The position numbers and the translations under genes are program-made. From Shinisaurus crocodilurus (Eukaryota; Chordata; Lepidosauria; Squamata; Shinisauridae): a stretch of DNA of 64,000 nucleotides. The DNA lies in the NCBI GenBank assembly GCA_021292165.1, contig CM037877.1, positions 112,677,289-112,741,288 of the forward strand. Direction: 5' to 3'. How positions within the stretch are numbered: the stretch's first letter is position 1; each line of letters starts with the position of its first letter. Shown one piece after another: positions 34,501 through 40,165 of this stretch. The notes under the pieces are model-generated. The model was not told the origin of the DNA and did not search any database. It saw only the letters and a program-made list of their open reading frames with translations.

Positions 34501-36748
34501 ATTCTCTTTTGATCCAATTTCTTCTGTATTCTTGGTTACTGTTTCCCTTTCTTCTCTCCCCGCTCCCCGACCACATCAACCTTTCACTTTTTTCTGACTT
34601 CTTTGCTGCCTTATTCATACATGCCACTGTCTCTCCACTCAAAAACCTTCCATTTCTCTAGTTACTGCCCCCTCTGGCTAAAACTCTGCCACATGTTCTG
34701 ATTATCCCTCACCTTGACTACTGCAACTTTCTTTGTGGGTCTGCACCACAGCGCTCTCACCTCTGTCGTAAATCATTTCCCATTTCCAGTGGTCAGACCA
34801 TGTGATACCCAACTACAACCCTTTCACTAACTTCCCATCCCCTTTAGTATCCAAGACACTTTGTCTTGTCTTTAAAAAAAAATTCTTCTCAGCCTTCCCT
34901 CACCTTTATCATTTGGCTGTTTCTTGTAACTCTGCCCATGATTTCTGCTCCTCAGTTCTACCACACTCAGCCTACCAAAGGTCTCTTGATCTCTCATGAC
35001 TCCACACTCATTTTCCTTTGCTGCCTGCAAGGGGCTCCCTCTCTGGGCATGTACCTTGTGTCACCTCTTTTCCCTGGCTTAATCCTGTGCTATTGCTTGG
35101 ACGCCCTTTCCCTTTTCTCTATTTCTGCATAGTCTGTTTTGGAGTGTAAGATCCCTATTTTTTGCCTGTTAAACTCTCTTAAGCTGCCTTGCATACTAAT
35201 AGTGCTATATAAATAATAACCTGGGGAGTCGGTGGTGCTCCTCAGTTACATGTTCATGGCGGCAAATCTTCAGAAAACCTGGTATTATGCTGGGTACGGG
35301 GAAAACATAAATCAGTAACTAAACAACCACTTGGAATTAACTTATTGGGTGTACCGAGGTCACTGGAAAATGTGAAGAACAGACAAGCTTCTGCAGACAG
35401 GGAAGGTCGCTGTCTAAAACTGCTTGTTCAAAAGATTAAGGGTGCATGTTCCTATGCATGTTTAGGCAGAAAAAAGATCTACAACTTTCAGCATTCCCCA
35501 GCCAGCATGATGGTTGGGGAATGCAGGGAGTTAAAGGACTTTTTTTTCTGTCTAACCATGCATGGAATTTCACCCTAAGGGTGCAATCCTATGGCCCTCC
35601 AAGCTTGTTTGGACTCTTAGAAATCCCTTCCAAGGTTGCAGTGGGGAGTCCAAGTGCAGAGCACTCCCCCCCCCCCAACCCCGTAGCCAGCACAGTTCTT
35701 TCCATACTGGCTGGGAACCGAAGCCAGAAGACCAACTTCGGTTCCATCGGGGGGGGGGTGTTCCTGGGGTTAGGGAGGGAAGGAGCAAGGCACGGTCAGC
35801 TTCTGAGGAATCCAGGCAGTGCCTCAGCCTCTCCTTGTAAGCAGAGGTGTAACATTTAGACGGCCAAAATTGGCCGTCTAAATGTTTTTGAGGGCAAGGG
35901 GAATGCGGCGGCAATCCTATCTATTGCACTCCTCCTGCTCTCAATTGGATGTTTGTAATCCTCTGGGTTTGGAGGGTTATGGGCAGCCACATAGGATGGA
36001 GCTGCCCAAGAATTTTCTAGAGAGTGAGCACATAGAGGAATTTAGCTAAAATTGGATTTTGGCTTTGACTAGATGGGGGGGGAAATCCATATAAAAGAGA
36101 GTGCAGTCCTGGGGTTGAAGGAATGAGCTAAAATGTTTAACTATGGTGAAATATGCTTAAATACCATGCAGGAAATTAAACTACAAAGAACAGTGGTCTA
36201 TCATTGCAAAACTTAATTACTACTTTGGAATAGTATAGAGTGTTGCTGACAGAACCCTCAACATAGCTGTGGTTTAATTCTGTCAGCAATCATGGAAATC
36301 TTTGTGGTTGAAGTTTAGAAAGTGAAGATTTAAAAGGCCTAATTATAGGTCAAATTCTACTAAACAGCTTAGGCTGCAATCCTATACCCACTTACCTGAG
36401 ACGAAGCCCCATTAAACTCAGTGGGACTTAATTCTCAGTACATTATAAGCATCAAGGAAGTTTTAGGTGAGTAGTCAGACATAGTAACAGCTGTTGGGGG
36501 CAGCAAGTAAGAGGAGGGGTCCTCTGGTTTATAGGCTTAGCCGAAGCGTGAAGGGGGAAGTTACTGTGGTATAAACCTGCTCTATCACTTCTAATCTGAC
36601 AGTATACTTCTGTGTTTGCTCTAGTGATGTCTTTCTGCTTAAAAGGGATATAACTGTGTTTTTTTAAACATTACAGAAAGGACTGTCAGTGAAATCAAGC
36701 CTCAACAGGATTCTCAATTCTACACTCAAGGAGAATTTAGATGAATGA
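906..36748 (+). CDS. PRC1L: PRC1-like microtubule-bundling protein (Ase1/MAP65/PRC1 family), 14 coding exons
   Basis: PRC1-family proteins are antiparallel microtubule crosslinkers that organise the spindle midzone with kinesin-4 and are needed for cytokinesis. I assembled 906-928, 2856-2988, 8391-8513, 10251-10484, 11736-11903, 14061-14213, 16031-16178, 17221-17357, 19549-19644, 20386-20526, 22454-22543, 24842-24934, 30911-31012 and 36677-36748. All junctions keep frame and give 570 residues; mammalian PRC1 is about 620. Residues 1-90 form the dimerisation region, about 90-330 a coiled-coil rod, and about 330-450 the spectrin-like microtubule-binding domain with NRGGNLLK at 384-391. The basic tail has TPKR (461-464) and TPNK (476-479), good Cdk sites near a KR-rich nuclear signal. 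The C-terminus has ILNST (559-563), as in mammalian PRC1, and a KEN triplet (565-567). Exon lengths match human protein blocks closely (41 and 78 residues for exons 3 and 4), but identity by eye is only about one third at the N-terminus. A paralogue (PRC1-like) is therefore more likely than PRC1 itself. The symbol is tentative. Confidence 0.88.
1981..2139 (-). repeat. 5S-rRNA-derived SINE with CR1-type tail, copy 1
   Basis: Read on the minus strand, 2060-2122 matches the 5S rRNA internal-promoter region (AAGCTAAGCAGGGTCAGGC, then ACTTGGATGGGAGACC). It is followed by a tail matching the CR1 3' end at 44,100 (GCAGGGGGTTGGACTC) and a TCTATGA repeat. Bases 1795-1858 hold a further isolated tail fragment in + orientation. 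Confidence 0.85.
2665..2750 (+). repeat. tRNA-derived SINE fragment
   Basis: CAGCTCAGTGATAGAAC resembles a Pol III A box and GGTTCAATCC a B box, spaced as in a tRNA head, followed by an A-rich segment. It is not a functional tRNA because the arms do not pair fully. Confidence 0.6.
2856..2988 (+). CDS. PRC1L: PRC1-like exon 2, dimerisation region
   Basis: The acceptor is TGTCCAG|T and the donor GAG|GTATGG. It encodes residues 8-52, including ALGKLLDLWNEMGIGKELQ, which aligns with ALNHLREIWELIGIPEDQR of mammalian PRC1. It ends in phase 0. Confidence 0.88.
2989..4600 (+). other. First part of intron 2
   Basis: A C-homopolymer lies at about 3,055-3,066. A degraded L2-like tail (TTATTTATTTGTTTAAGGTG...) lies at about 3,620-3,700. 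Nothing else is recognised up to the LINE at 4,605. Confidence 0.6.
5016..5901. mobile_element. hAT-type DNA transposon inserted in the L2 LINE
   Basis: It is flanked by perfect 8-bp duplications GTCTAAAG (5,008-5,015 and 5,902-5,909) and has inverted ends CCGTGATGGTGAACC and GGTTCGCCATCACTG. Both are hAT (Charlie-like) hallmarks. No transposase frame is visible, so it is a non-autonomous copy. The LINE resumes exactly at the second duplication. Confidence 0.9.
7527..7574. repeat. (GT)n microsatellite and C-run in the LINE 3' region
   Basis: Seventeen GT units at 7,527-7,560 are followed by TCT and an 11-base C-run. They lie inside the 3' untranslated part of the L2 element. Confidence 0.95.
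7972..8290. repeat. Tandem duplication of about 145 and 175 bp
   Basis: Two diverged copies of a G/C-rich unit start at TAGAGTTGTACTATRAARCC (7,972 and 8,117). Shared blocks include GGGGCAGAACAAGGCTTTAC and TTTTTCTTCGGGCCGCTTGA. The second copy has an extra CCCGCCCATGC and a doubled AATCAAGGCAA. The unit is unrelated to the repeats around it and lies 100 bases before exon 3. Confidence 0.8.
8391..8513 (+). CDS. PRC1L: PRC1-like exon 3, followed by a GC donor
   Basis: It encodes residues 53-93 (41 codons, the same length as the matching human block) and ends LDPYQ where human has VEPFQ. The donor is CAG|GCAAGT, the standard context of a GC-AG intron. No GT donor nearby keeps both the frame and the alignment. 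Confidence 0.88.
8755..8887. mobile_element. Palindromic hAT-type MITE
   Basis: Starts CAGTGTTCTCCAACC and ends GAGAACACTG, with nearly self-complementary arms (TTGGGTCCCCAGATGTTTTT and its complement). Same family as the copy at 46,278. A clean 8-bp duplication is not evident here. Confidence 0.75.
8888..10250 (+). other. Rest of intron 3
   Basis: No repeat or exon recognised, apart from an A-run at about 9,842-9,854. Confidence 0.55.
10251..10484 (+). CDS. PRC1L: PRC1-like exon 4, rod region
   Basis: Acceptor TTTACAG|GTT and donor AAG|GTATTG. The 78 codons encode residues 94-171 with DGLTILQLEKEF, matching ETTILQLEKDL in mammalian PRC1, and LKQLQQDDQALCTELC. Predicted coiled coil. Confidence 0.92.
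10485..11735 (+). other. Intron 4
   Basis: No recognisable coding, RNA or repeat feature. Confidence 0.55.
11736..11903 (+). CDS. PRC1L: PRC1-like exon 5
   Basis: Acceptor TGAATAG|GAG and donor CAG|GTTGGT. It encodes residues 172-227, including LRREIRQYNKEIGHAPD and LEDLQLLIHQ. It is one codon shorter than the human block and in phase 0 at both ends. Confidence 0.9.
11904..14060 (+). other. Intron 5
   Basis: No recognisable feature. Bases 13,600-13,870 contain an A/T-poor open stretch without any family resemblance I can name. Confidence 0.5.
14061..14213 (+). CDS. PRC1L: PRC1-like exon 6
   Basis: Encodes residues 228-278 with EVQLLWDRLQWPQEKQ, matching IRELWDRLQIPEEE of PRC1. The acceptor is CTGTAG|TTG; a second AG six bases downstream (TTGCAG|GTC) would drop two residues and may be used as an alternative. 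The donor is ATG|GTAATA. Confidence 0.92.
15398..15625 (-). repeat. tRNA-derived MIR-like SINE
   Basis: On the minus strand it begins GGAGCCAGTGTGGCGTAGTG (tRNA-like head), with a CCGGG B-box area. A core follows (TGACTTTGGGCCAGTCACTG, CTCACAGGGTTGTTGT) and a tail AAGCCGCCTTGGGTTCCTTG with an A/T-rich end. The core resembles MIR/CORE-SINEs. Further copies lie at 21,010, 31,580, 54,386 and 57,027. Confidence 0.85.
16031..16178 (+). CDS. PRC1L: PRC1-like exon 7
   Basis: Acceptor TTGATAG|TGG and donor AATG|GTAATT. It encodes residues 279-327 plus one base, with ELDSYWQKCFYGDEQRAAF against ELVQYWDQCFYSQEQRQAF in mammals, one of the best conserved blocks. Confidence 0.93.
16250..17115. repeat. 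Unclassified repeat rich in AACCATGG/CCATGGTT dyads
   Basis: Short inverted motifs such as AACCCATGGGTT, TAAGCCACTGTGGCTTA and GGTTCACACA recur many times. The pattern is shared with 22,825-23,675, 28,960-29,610 and 51,060-51,560. It may be a palindrome-rich DNA transposon; no termini are firmly defined. Confidence 0.45.
17221..17357 (+). CDS. PRC1L: PRC1-like exon 8, start of the spectrin-like domain
   Basis: Acceptor TGATCTAG|AA and donor GAG|GTAGGC. Residues 328-373 include SEELLNEHDEELLRMKDVYE and KWEAIWGRFIELE, matching KWEETWRLFLEFE in mammals. Confidence 0.93.
17358..19548 (+). other. Intron 8
   Basis: No recognised feature. Bases 17,547-18,010 are open in two frames, but with Ser/His/Pro-rich low-complexity translations and no family likeness. 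Confidence 0.5.
19549..19644 (+). CDS. PRC1L: PRC1-like exon 9, microtubule-binding signature
   Basis: Acceptor GTTCAG|AAG and donor AAG|GTAAGT. Residues 374-405 carry DPSRLLNRGGNLLKDERER, the family signature with the Arg/Lys pair that contacts tubulin in mammalian PRC1. Confidence 0.95.
20163..20346. mobile_element. PIF/Harbinger-like MITE containing a hAT MITE fragment
   Basis: It is flanked by TAA on both sides (20,160-162 and 20,347-349) and ends in ATGCATAGGATTGCACCC. The hAT-derived insert at 20,180-20,251 ends in GGTTGGAGAACACTG and has lost most of its left half. It is bounded by GTTTAGAC and GCTTAGAC, an 8-bp target duplication with one mismatch. Confidence 0.75.
20386..20526 (+). 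CDS. PRC1L: PRC1-like exon 10
   Basis: Acceptor AACTAG|TTG and donor ATT|GTAAGT. Residues 406-452 include LGEELKKSTENWEKENSS and a final helix ending KKDHPKI. The acceptor lies 39 bases after the right end of a Harbinger-like MITE. Confidence 0.9.
21010..21254 (-). repeat. tRNA-derived MIR-like SINE
   Basis: Same family and orientation as 15,398. It has a longer A/T tail (TTATTTATTTATTTATTTAT as written on the + strand) and GAACCCGGATCTCCCGAGTC in the tRNA-like region. Confidence 0.87.
21345..21849. mobile_element. mariner-type element with a second copy inserted in it
   Basis: The outer element runs CAGTCATGCCTTGGATT to GGTATTACTG and is flanked by TA. The inner element (21,476-21,725) starts CAGTAATACCTTGGATTG, ends CAAGGCATGACTG, is also flanked by TA, and lies in the opposite orientation. 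Both are about 250 bp with long inverted arms and no transposase. TA duplication is typical of Tc1/mariner. Confidence 0.85.
22454..22543 (+). CDS. PRC1L: PRC1-like exon 11, Cdk-site and nuclear-signal tail
   Basis: Acceptor CTTGCAG|TCA and donor AAG|GTGAAT. Residues 453-482 contain ATPKRALKRP and NTPTPNKIRK. These match in position the two Cdk1-phosphorylated TP sites of mammalian PRC1. Confidence 0.88.
22825..23675. repeat. Dyad-rich unclassified repeat interrupted by an L2 fragment
   Basis: The outer parts, 22,825-22,980 and 23,505-23,675, contain AACCCA/TGGGTT dyads and TGGTCTGAACC near both ends. The centre is L2-derived. It resembles the 16.2 kb and 51 kb blocks. Confidence 0.45.
22980..23510 (-). 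mobile_element. L2-type LINE 3' fragment
   Basis: The minus-strand translation gives LVLTYKALHSLRPQYLTERL, ARLVATRRAFSIVAPQFWNK and KTSLYAKAF, the conserved C-terminus of L2 ORF2. The usual 3' tail follows (TGGGGCGGTATAGAAATGAA). Confidence 0.85.
23676..24841 (+). other. Later part of intron 11
   Basis: No recognised feature except a short A/T-rich AATAAATAAATAAAAC stretch at about 24,205. Confidence 0.5.
24842..24934 (+). CDS. PRC1L: PRC1-like exon 12
   Basis: Acceptor TTTGCAG|GTA and donor AAG|GTGAGT. Residues 483-513 are Ser/Thr/Asn-rich (VASNLTVLKATSCSNIANN) and correspond to the disordered KLNTTTMSNATANSS tail of PRC1. Confidence 0.82.
24960..25540 (-). mobile_element. L2-type LINE 3' end with a hAT insertion
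   Basis: Bases 24,960-25,140 are the reverse of an L2 tail (ACTGCCCAATAGTCAAAGCT). Bases 25,480-25,540 continue it (ATTAACCTGGCTCTGAAAGG). Between them, 25,142-25,476 starts CAGTGGTTCTTAACC and ends GGTTAAGAACCCCTG, a hAT-like terminus pair. I could not find a clear 8-bp duplication. A (GT)n run follows at about 25,543-25,562. Confidence 0.7.
26385..28655 (+). mobile_element. 5'-truncated LINE with long open reverse transcriptase
   Basis: It lies in intron 12, same strand as the gene. An upstream frame encodes WETHFRMLYAEP and SLPLDLSSEQLQ. A one-base shift near 26,510 separates it from the long frame listed next. The 3' end is GGACCGTAATAAAGATTTGA followed by TTTGATTTGATTT repeats, the kind of simple-repeat tail found on I/Ingi-group and RTE-group LINEs. 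The clade is uncertain; a Vingi-like (I-group) element is my best guess. Confidence 0.8.
26493..28424 (+). CDS. LINE ORF2 fragment, reverse transcriptase plus C-terminal Cys/His motif
   Basis: The 643 codons are open without any stop. The first codon is GTG inside a truncated frame, so the true start is lost. The reverse-transcriptase blocks are NGKAPGNDSIPVELIKA (24-40), NYRPISLLN (85-93), GFRAGRSTLDH (123-133), FVDFKAAFD (156-164), GVKQGCILAPHLFNIY (216-231) and the catalytic YADD (259-262). A thumb region follows with YLGVIF. Near the end, CPC (567-569), His579 and Cys584 form a gag-knuckle-like CCHC motif common in I- and R1-group LINEs. The endonuclease domain is missing. It serves no host function; the intact frame suggests a fairly recent insertion. 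Confidence 0.88.
   Translation: MNSYRHWSPVSVSETKQLIDQLKNGKAPGNDSIPVELIKANSEWWSSMLASLFTYIDKTAHIPNDWGVAIIIPIYKKGDRNDPANYRPISLLNIISKLYARHLCWKLCEWIEEESILEDEQAGFRAGRSTLDHCLILQHLAEKYTRNTSSRLYAAFVDFKAAFDSISRPFLWDKLKNSTIDKRLLLLMFKLYNNTRLRVRCNRDGQLSNSIAVNKGVKQGCILAPHLFNIYINSLIKRLQGLDIHAPKMANKRLPILLYADDAVILSLTQIGLRRALKALAQHCKEDRLQINYSKTKIMIFSNSTKTHRWRIDNNDIEQVTCFKYLGVIFQASRRKTAQVKYASTLAKKSTAAILRFFRSRGGNFIPAAIKLFLAKPRAQLLYGAQLGSFSNLATYEKIQSGFLRSLFLTPRCIPNGVLRMESGLLRTEAIVWQTTLSYWLKLNLTPTGLLPLILQDNYQTKWWNTIDNKLHSYVLSPEYLLNLGLEKAKDIIKQRIWDIELQNDLSQSIYIYRSPRDIQNRGPAAYLSSLTYYKYRWAFSRARYNALPSKFLEGKYQNIPVAQRLCPCDSGETETIIHVLLYCLFYLDARSNLIHPLLHDFPGNTDEFYTMHLLADRDPSITYKVAKFCFLATRTRHTLITS
28960..29610. repeat. Dyad-rich unclassified repeat
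   Basis: Multiple AACCCATGG/CCATGGGTT and TAACCCAC/GTGGGTTA inverted motifs, with GGTTCACATGACACGACAAC near the right part. Similar to the 16 kb and 51 kb blocks. Confidence 0.45.
29611..30910 (+). other. End of intron 12
   Basis: A G-run lies at about 29,696-29,705. A short L2-like tail piece (TTTATTTAAATTGCCCATCTGGCC) lies near 29,937. Nothing else is recognised. Confidence 0.5.
30911..31012 (+). CDS. PRC1L: PRC1-like exon 13
   Basis: Acceptor TTTGCAG|ACG and donor ATG|GTATGT. Residues 514-547 include TPSKSTPLDSLYRQPLEE and YPDFM, comparable to YSEFAKD of PRC1. TPSK is a further possible Cdk site. Confidence 0.82.
31103..31214. mobile_element. PIF/Harbinger-like MITE
   Basis: A palindromic element starting AGGCACAATCCTATGCA and ending TAGGACTGTGCCC, flanked by TAA on both sides (31,100-102 and 31,215-217). 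A three-base TWA duplication plus G-rich termini is the PIF/Harbinger pattern. Confidence 0.82.
31580..31757 (-). repeat. Partial tRNA-derived MIR-like SINE
   Basis: The minus strand shows GAGCCAGTTCATTGTAGTGG, a GGTTCAAATC B box and CAGTCACTATCTTTCAACC. More diverged than the 15 kb and 21 kb copies. Confidence 0.75.
31880..35215 (+). mobile_element. Old, heavily mutated LINE (CR1/L2 group), with insertions
   Basis: Pyrimidine-rich segments give LINE-like peptides: LLLGDFNI near 32,515 (endonuclease motif) and IPHLDYCNFLCGSAPQ near 34,710 (C-terminal motif). The 3' end at about 35,170-35,215 is GCTGCCTTGCATACTAATAG then ATATAAATAATAA. Between them a minus-strand L2 fragment (32,700-33,060, with WNTLRKTSLPPILPFRHQVK) and a MITE are inserted. 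Stops and shifts are frequent. Confidence 0.6.
33151..33227. mobile_element. Very short PIF/Harbinger-like MITE (77 bp)
   Basis: GGGCACAATCCCATGCATG at the left pairs with CATGCATAGGATTGCACCC at the right around a loop of only a few bases. It is flanked by TTA on both sides (33,148-150 and 33,228-230). Confidence 0.85.
35440..35575. mobile_element. PIF/Harbinger-like MITE
   Basis: Starts GGGTGCATGTTCCTATGCAT and ends TGGAATTTCACCC, with a self-complementary centre (CCCCAGCCAGCATGATGG). Flanked by TAA at 35,437-439 and 35,576-578. Confidence 0.83.
35579..36000. mobile_element. Larger PIF/Harbinger-like element, right end uncertain
   Basis: It begins GGGTGCAATCCTATGG directly after the TAA that closes the previous MITE. 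The interior (TCCCTTCCAAGGTTGCAGTG, CTGGGAACCGAAGCC, C- and G-runs) is related to 37,548-38,126 and 41,903-42,450. The right terminus is degraded near 35,990. Confidence 0.6.
36370..36441. repeat. Fragment of the TGCAATCCTATACCC repeat family
   Basis: TTAGGCTGCAATCCTATACCC and CCATTAAACTCAGTGGGACT match the family complete at 41,825; the right end is missing. It lies in intron 13. Confidence 0.65.
36677..36748 (+). CDS. PRC1L: PRC1-like exon 14, last coding exon
   Basis: Acceptor ATTACAG|AAA. It encodes residues 548-570 and the TGA. NRILNSTLKENLDE keeps the ILNST motif of the PRC1 C-terminus, a region phosphorylated for Plk1 docking in mammals. It adds a KEN triplet, a possible APC/C degron; in mammalian PRC1 a KEN lies further upstream. 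Confidence 0.87.
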   Translation, partial: KGLSVKSSLNRILNSTLKENLDE

Positions 36749-36818
36749 ATCTGTTTTGACTCAGCTGATACAAGGCTCGTCAAATAGATGGGGACTATAT
36801 ATAAACATGGTATTAAAG

Positions 36819-36824
36819 AATAAA
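36819..36824 (+). terminator. Poly(A) signal of the PRC1-like gene
   Basis: AATAAA lies 71 bases after the stop codon, with ATTAAA just before it at 36,812. A second AATAAA at 37,287 could give a longer 3' UTR. The sequence 36,749-37,400 is A/T-rich and free of recognised repeats, which fits a 3' UTR. Confidence 0.65.
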
Positions 36825-37547
36825 TGCACTGTGTATAGACTTGTACTCTGTTTAGGATACCAGTAAATAACTTTGTGTAAAAATCACAGTTTCCCTATTG
36901 CATGCATGTGTAGTGAAGAAAATACTATCAAATCTGTAGTGTGCTACCTTTTGGAGGATGGATCTGTGAGGCAGACTCATAACAAAGATGATTAAAGGTT
37001 TTGTGTTTCCTAGATAAATGGAGATCAACAATATAAAGCAGCCGGTATTTGATTAAACCAAACTATTATTTGTAAACTCTGTTGATGAAGAGCAGAGCAG
37101 TTTCTTGATGTATGGTATCAAGATGAATAATTCCCTCCTTTTATGATTTAGCAGGTCAGAAGATGCAAAATGCAGGTCATGTACATTATTATTAGGTCAT
37201 GCATTGTTACGTTTTTAGTTGTCTGTTTCAATCATGTTTTTATTTTAAGATTACAAAATGCATACTGTCTGACGTCTCAAGTAAAAAATAAAGAATTGAA
37301 GTTTCAATTCATCTATTTCAGTAAGCAGTTACTTTATCAAAAAGTGAGTTTTTCTCTGAAAGTTTTGATGCATTAATACACATTAACTTCGATATAGATA
37401 AAACAGGGCACTCTCCTGCCCTCCCTCCCCAAATTGGGAGTATGATCTGCCACAAGACTTGGGCCTAAAATACTCGGAGACACCCTTAGTTGTCATGGCT
37501 CTTTATCAGCCATCCTGGCAAATTCTGTTTAAAAGATGGGATATTTA

Positions 37548-38126
37548 CAGCGCAATCCTATGAGGGTGCACGCAACCCTCCGAACCCGGAGGATTGCGGG
37601 CGTCTGAGCGTGGAAAGCTAAGCAGGGTCAAGCCTGGTCATTACTTGGATGGGAGACCCCTCCTCTAGTTTCCTGCATTAAGCAGGGGGTTGGACTTGAT
37701 AGCCTTGTAGGCTCCTTCCAACTCTATAATCTATGAAATCCTATGCGGGGCAGAAGCAGCGTGGCGGATAGGCTATTCGCCATGCTCCCCTCGCCCTCAG
37801 AAATATCTAGATGGCCGATTTCAGCTGTCAAGTTGTGTTTCTTCTTCTTGCAGGGAGGAGAGGCTGAGGCACCGCCTGGATTTCTCGGAATCTGGCGGAG
37901 CCTCGCTCCTCCCCTCCCTGGCCCCAGGAATGCCCCCCCCCATGGGCGAACTGAAGACAGAAGACCATTTTCGGTTCCCTGCCACTCTGGAAAGAACCAT
38001 ACTGGCTACGGGGGGCGGGGGTTCTGCAGCACTATGACCTCAGAAAATATTTCCGAGGTTGCAGGTGCTTCCAACCCCAATCCTATGTCCCCCCAGACAA
38101 GGTCAGAAGGACATAGGATTGCACCC
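37548..38126. mobile_element. PIF/Harbinger-like element carrying a 5S-derived SINE
   Basis: Starts CAGCGCAATCCTATG and ends ACATAGGATTGCACCC, with TTA on both sides (37,545-547 and 38,127-129). The SINE sits at 37,600-37,740. The remaining interior has a C-run and a G-run but no transposase frame. Confidence 0.8.
37600..37740 (+). repeat. 5S-rRNA-derived SINE with CR1-type tail, copy 2
   Basis: The 5S part reads GTGGAAAGCTAAGCAGGGTC and ATTACTTGGATGGGAGACC. The tail reads AGCAGGGGGTTGGACTTGAT and ends in a CTATGAAATC repeat. It is 5'-truncated relative to the other two copies. Confidence 0.87.
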
Positions 38127-38129
38127 TTA

Positions 38130-39880
38130 ATCTATTCATAAATAAATAAATGGCCATGAGGTCCTGAGCTACCTCTGATCAGGTGGCTTTATCGTGGATA
38201 CTGAAGTACCGACGAGACTAAAACCATGAGACACTATAGAGGGGGTTGAAAATTCCTTTTCTTTCTTTTTTATCACCAACTCTTGAAGTAAAGTTAGTTT
38301 TATAGGACAAAGGTATCTGATTGTTAGGAAGTTCTTGAATAGTAGGCTGCAGGAAAGGGCGTGACCACCTTGAGGAATCTAAAATTTACTACTAGTCTGC
38401 CTCCTGAGCTATGTAAGTAGTGGATCACCAGAGAACCCAAAAGGAAAAAAAAAAATCACAGGTAAGGACCTAGATGAGGACTTGATAAAAATTTCATAGT
38501 CCAATACTGGTCAGAAGTAAAATATGTATTTTCCAATCTATATTGGAATATAGAGCAGTAAGGTGTTTCTATACCTTTGAAGTAATGGATTATGGTAGAT
38601 AAGACAAACTGAAGGTAAAGACTAAGAGAAACTATTAGAAATATGTCAGATAAACATAAACGATATGGTAGCTGAAAGATCTCCAGTGGGGAAACAGCTA
38701 ATTTAATAGGATACCGTTGCCTTTTCGCTGGGAGTAAATTTGTAATATACCATTAAATTAGAAAAAAAGGTATCCAACTGTCATTCCACTAGCGCAAATA
38801 ATGTGCTAGCGGAAACTAGGTTCTGAACTATGTGCAAGAGGAGAATCCAACTAAAGTTATGTTTGCGCAAGTGGGGTTGCTCAATTGGTTGCACATCATG
38901 CTTGCACAAGTGCAATGCACAACCACTTAGGCAACAGAAAGATTAGGTGGAGCTCCACTATCGCTATTTGAGTTTGAGCAGAATGACACCATTGGATGCT
39001 ACCCAGCGTGCAAGATCAAATTCCTGTGCTATTTCAATATTGATTATGGAATCAAGTGATAGAAGTGCAAGAAAATAATGAGCAGTGTTGAATAATTTAA
39101 TACTTCATTCTAATTAGCTTTTAATGACTTTGCCACCAAATGTGTAGAAAACAGCTGCTGCTATGTCATATTACTAGAAAAGGTTTAAGCATTTGCTTTA
39201 TCACTACATTTGATGACAGTGTCGGTCTACCTTACAGATCTACTGTTCCATAGTTTCACCACAGAAAAATTAACAAAGATACATAGCTATACTTCAGGGA
39301 AATATCAATGTACAAATGCAGGCTTGGTTGTGCATATGTGGTGACATTACAAAAATATCACATTTTGGCATGTTATTGCATTGGCTCTAAGGAACTGTAA
39401 TTGGAAGAAAAACAGGCTAGTGCTATTCTACAAATGCCTTCACAATAGTTTGCATAGTGCTCTAATAGGTTCTATAACAGTTGCTCTTCTTCCACAAGAA
39501 GCTTCACGGGCTCTTATGCAAGTGGAAGAAGCTTTTGGATTTAGTTTCACTTTTCTTGCCTTAGATTCATGTACTCTGGTGCAATGTGTAGAACAGCCCT
39601 TCCACAACCAGAAGCATCTGCGTATGGAAGAGCACCTTTTGGATCCAATCCATTATAAATATTCAATGATGTAAAAAAAAACCCTCTGCCGGATTAAGAC
39701 CCAAGTTAAGGTTATTTCATGCTGGCTCAAGCTCCACAAAGCCAGAAAACTGGAAATAAAGGCTGATCCCTTAACAGATGTGCCCCATGATCAGTAATGA
39801 TCTTGTCCAATGTCGCATTGCTTGCTTGCAACTTACCCTCATGCACCTAGCTTTTCCTTAGTCTTTCAAGATCAAATCCA
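38130..39880. other. Intergenic, no clear feature
   Basis: A/T-rich sequence without recognised exons. The 97-codon frame at 39,381-39,674 has no family likeness and no supporting splice sites. Confidence 0.5.
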
Positions 39881-40165
39881 GATTGGGAGGATGGAGTGCC
39901 TTGAACCAGCAAAGATGCCCCACATCCTGGTCCTGTATTACATTATGAAGCAAAAACTGGATTTAAACACATCTGAAGGGCACCAGGTTCAGGGAGGCCG
40001 ATTTAAACCCACCTTGCCAGCTACTGTTACAAGCAGCAAACGTGTGGGTTACCTCACAGGAGGATAAAGGTAGCAATACCGTAAGGCTTGGATGATTCAT
40101 AAGGTAATACAGAACCAGGGCAACATGGGTCATCTTTGCTAGTTCCAGGCACTTCATCTTCCCAT
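39880..40165. repeat. Imperfect inverted repeat with arms of about 70 bp
   Basis: The left arm (GGATGGAGTGCCTTGAACCA, GCAAAGATGCCCCAC, GGTCCTGTATTACATTATGA) pairs with the right arm at 40,090-40,165, read in complement (GAAGATGAAGTGCCTGGAAC, GCAAAGATGACCCATG, GGTTCTGTATTACCTTATGA). The loop is about 140 bases. Probably a degraded MITE. Confidence 0.65.

Noticed and set aside
906..36748. Calling the gene PRC1 itself
   Set aside because: Family membership is clear, but divergence is too high for an amniote ortholog. PRC1-like is safer.
39381..39674. A 97-codon + strand frame
   Set aside because: No known domain, no splice sites or promoter around it, and base composition like its surroundings.
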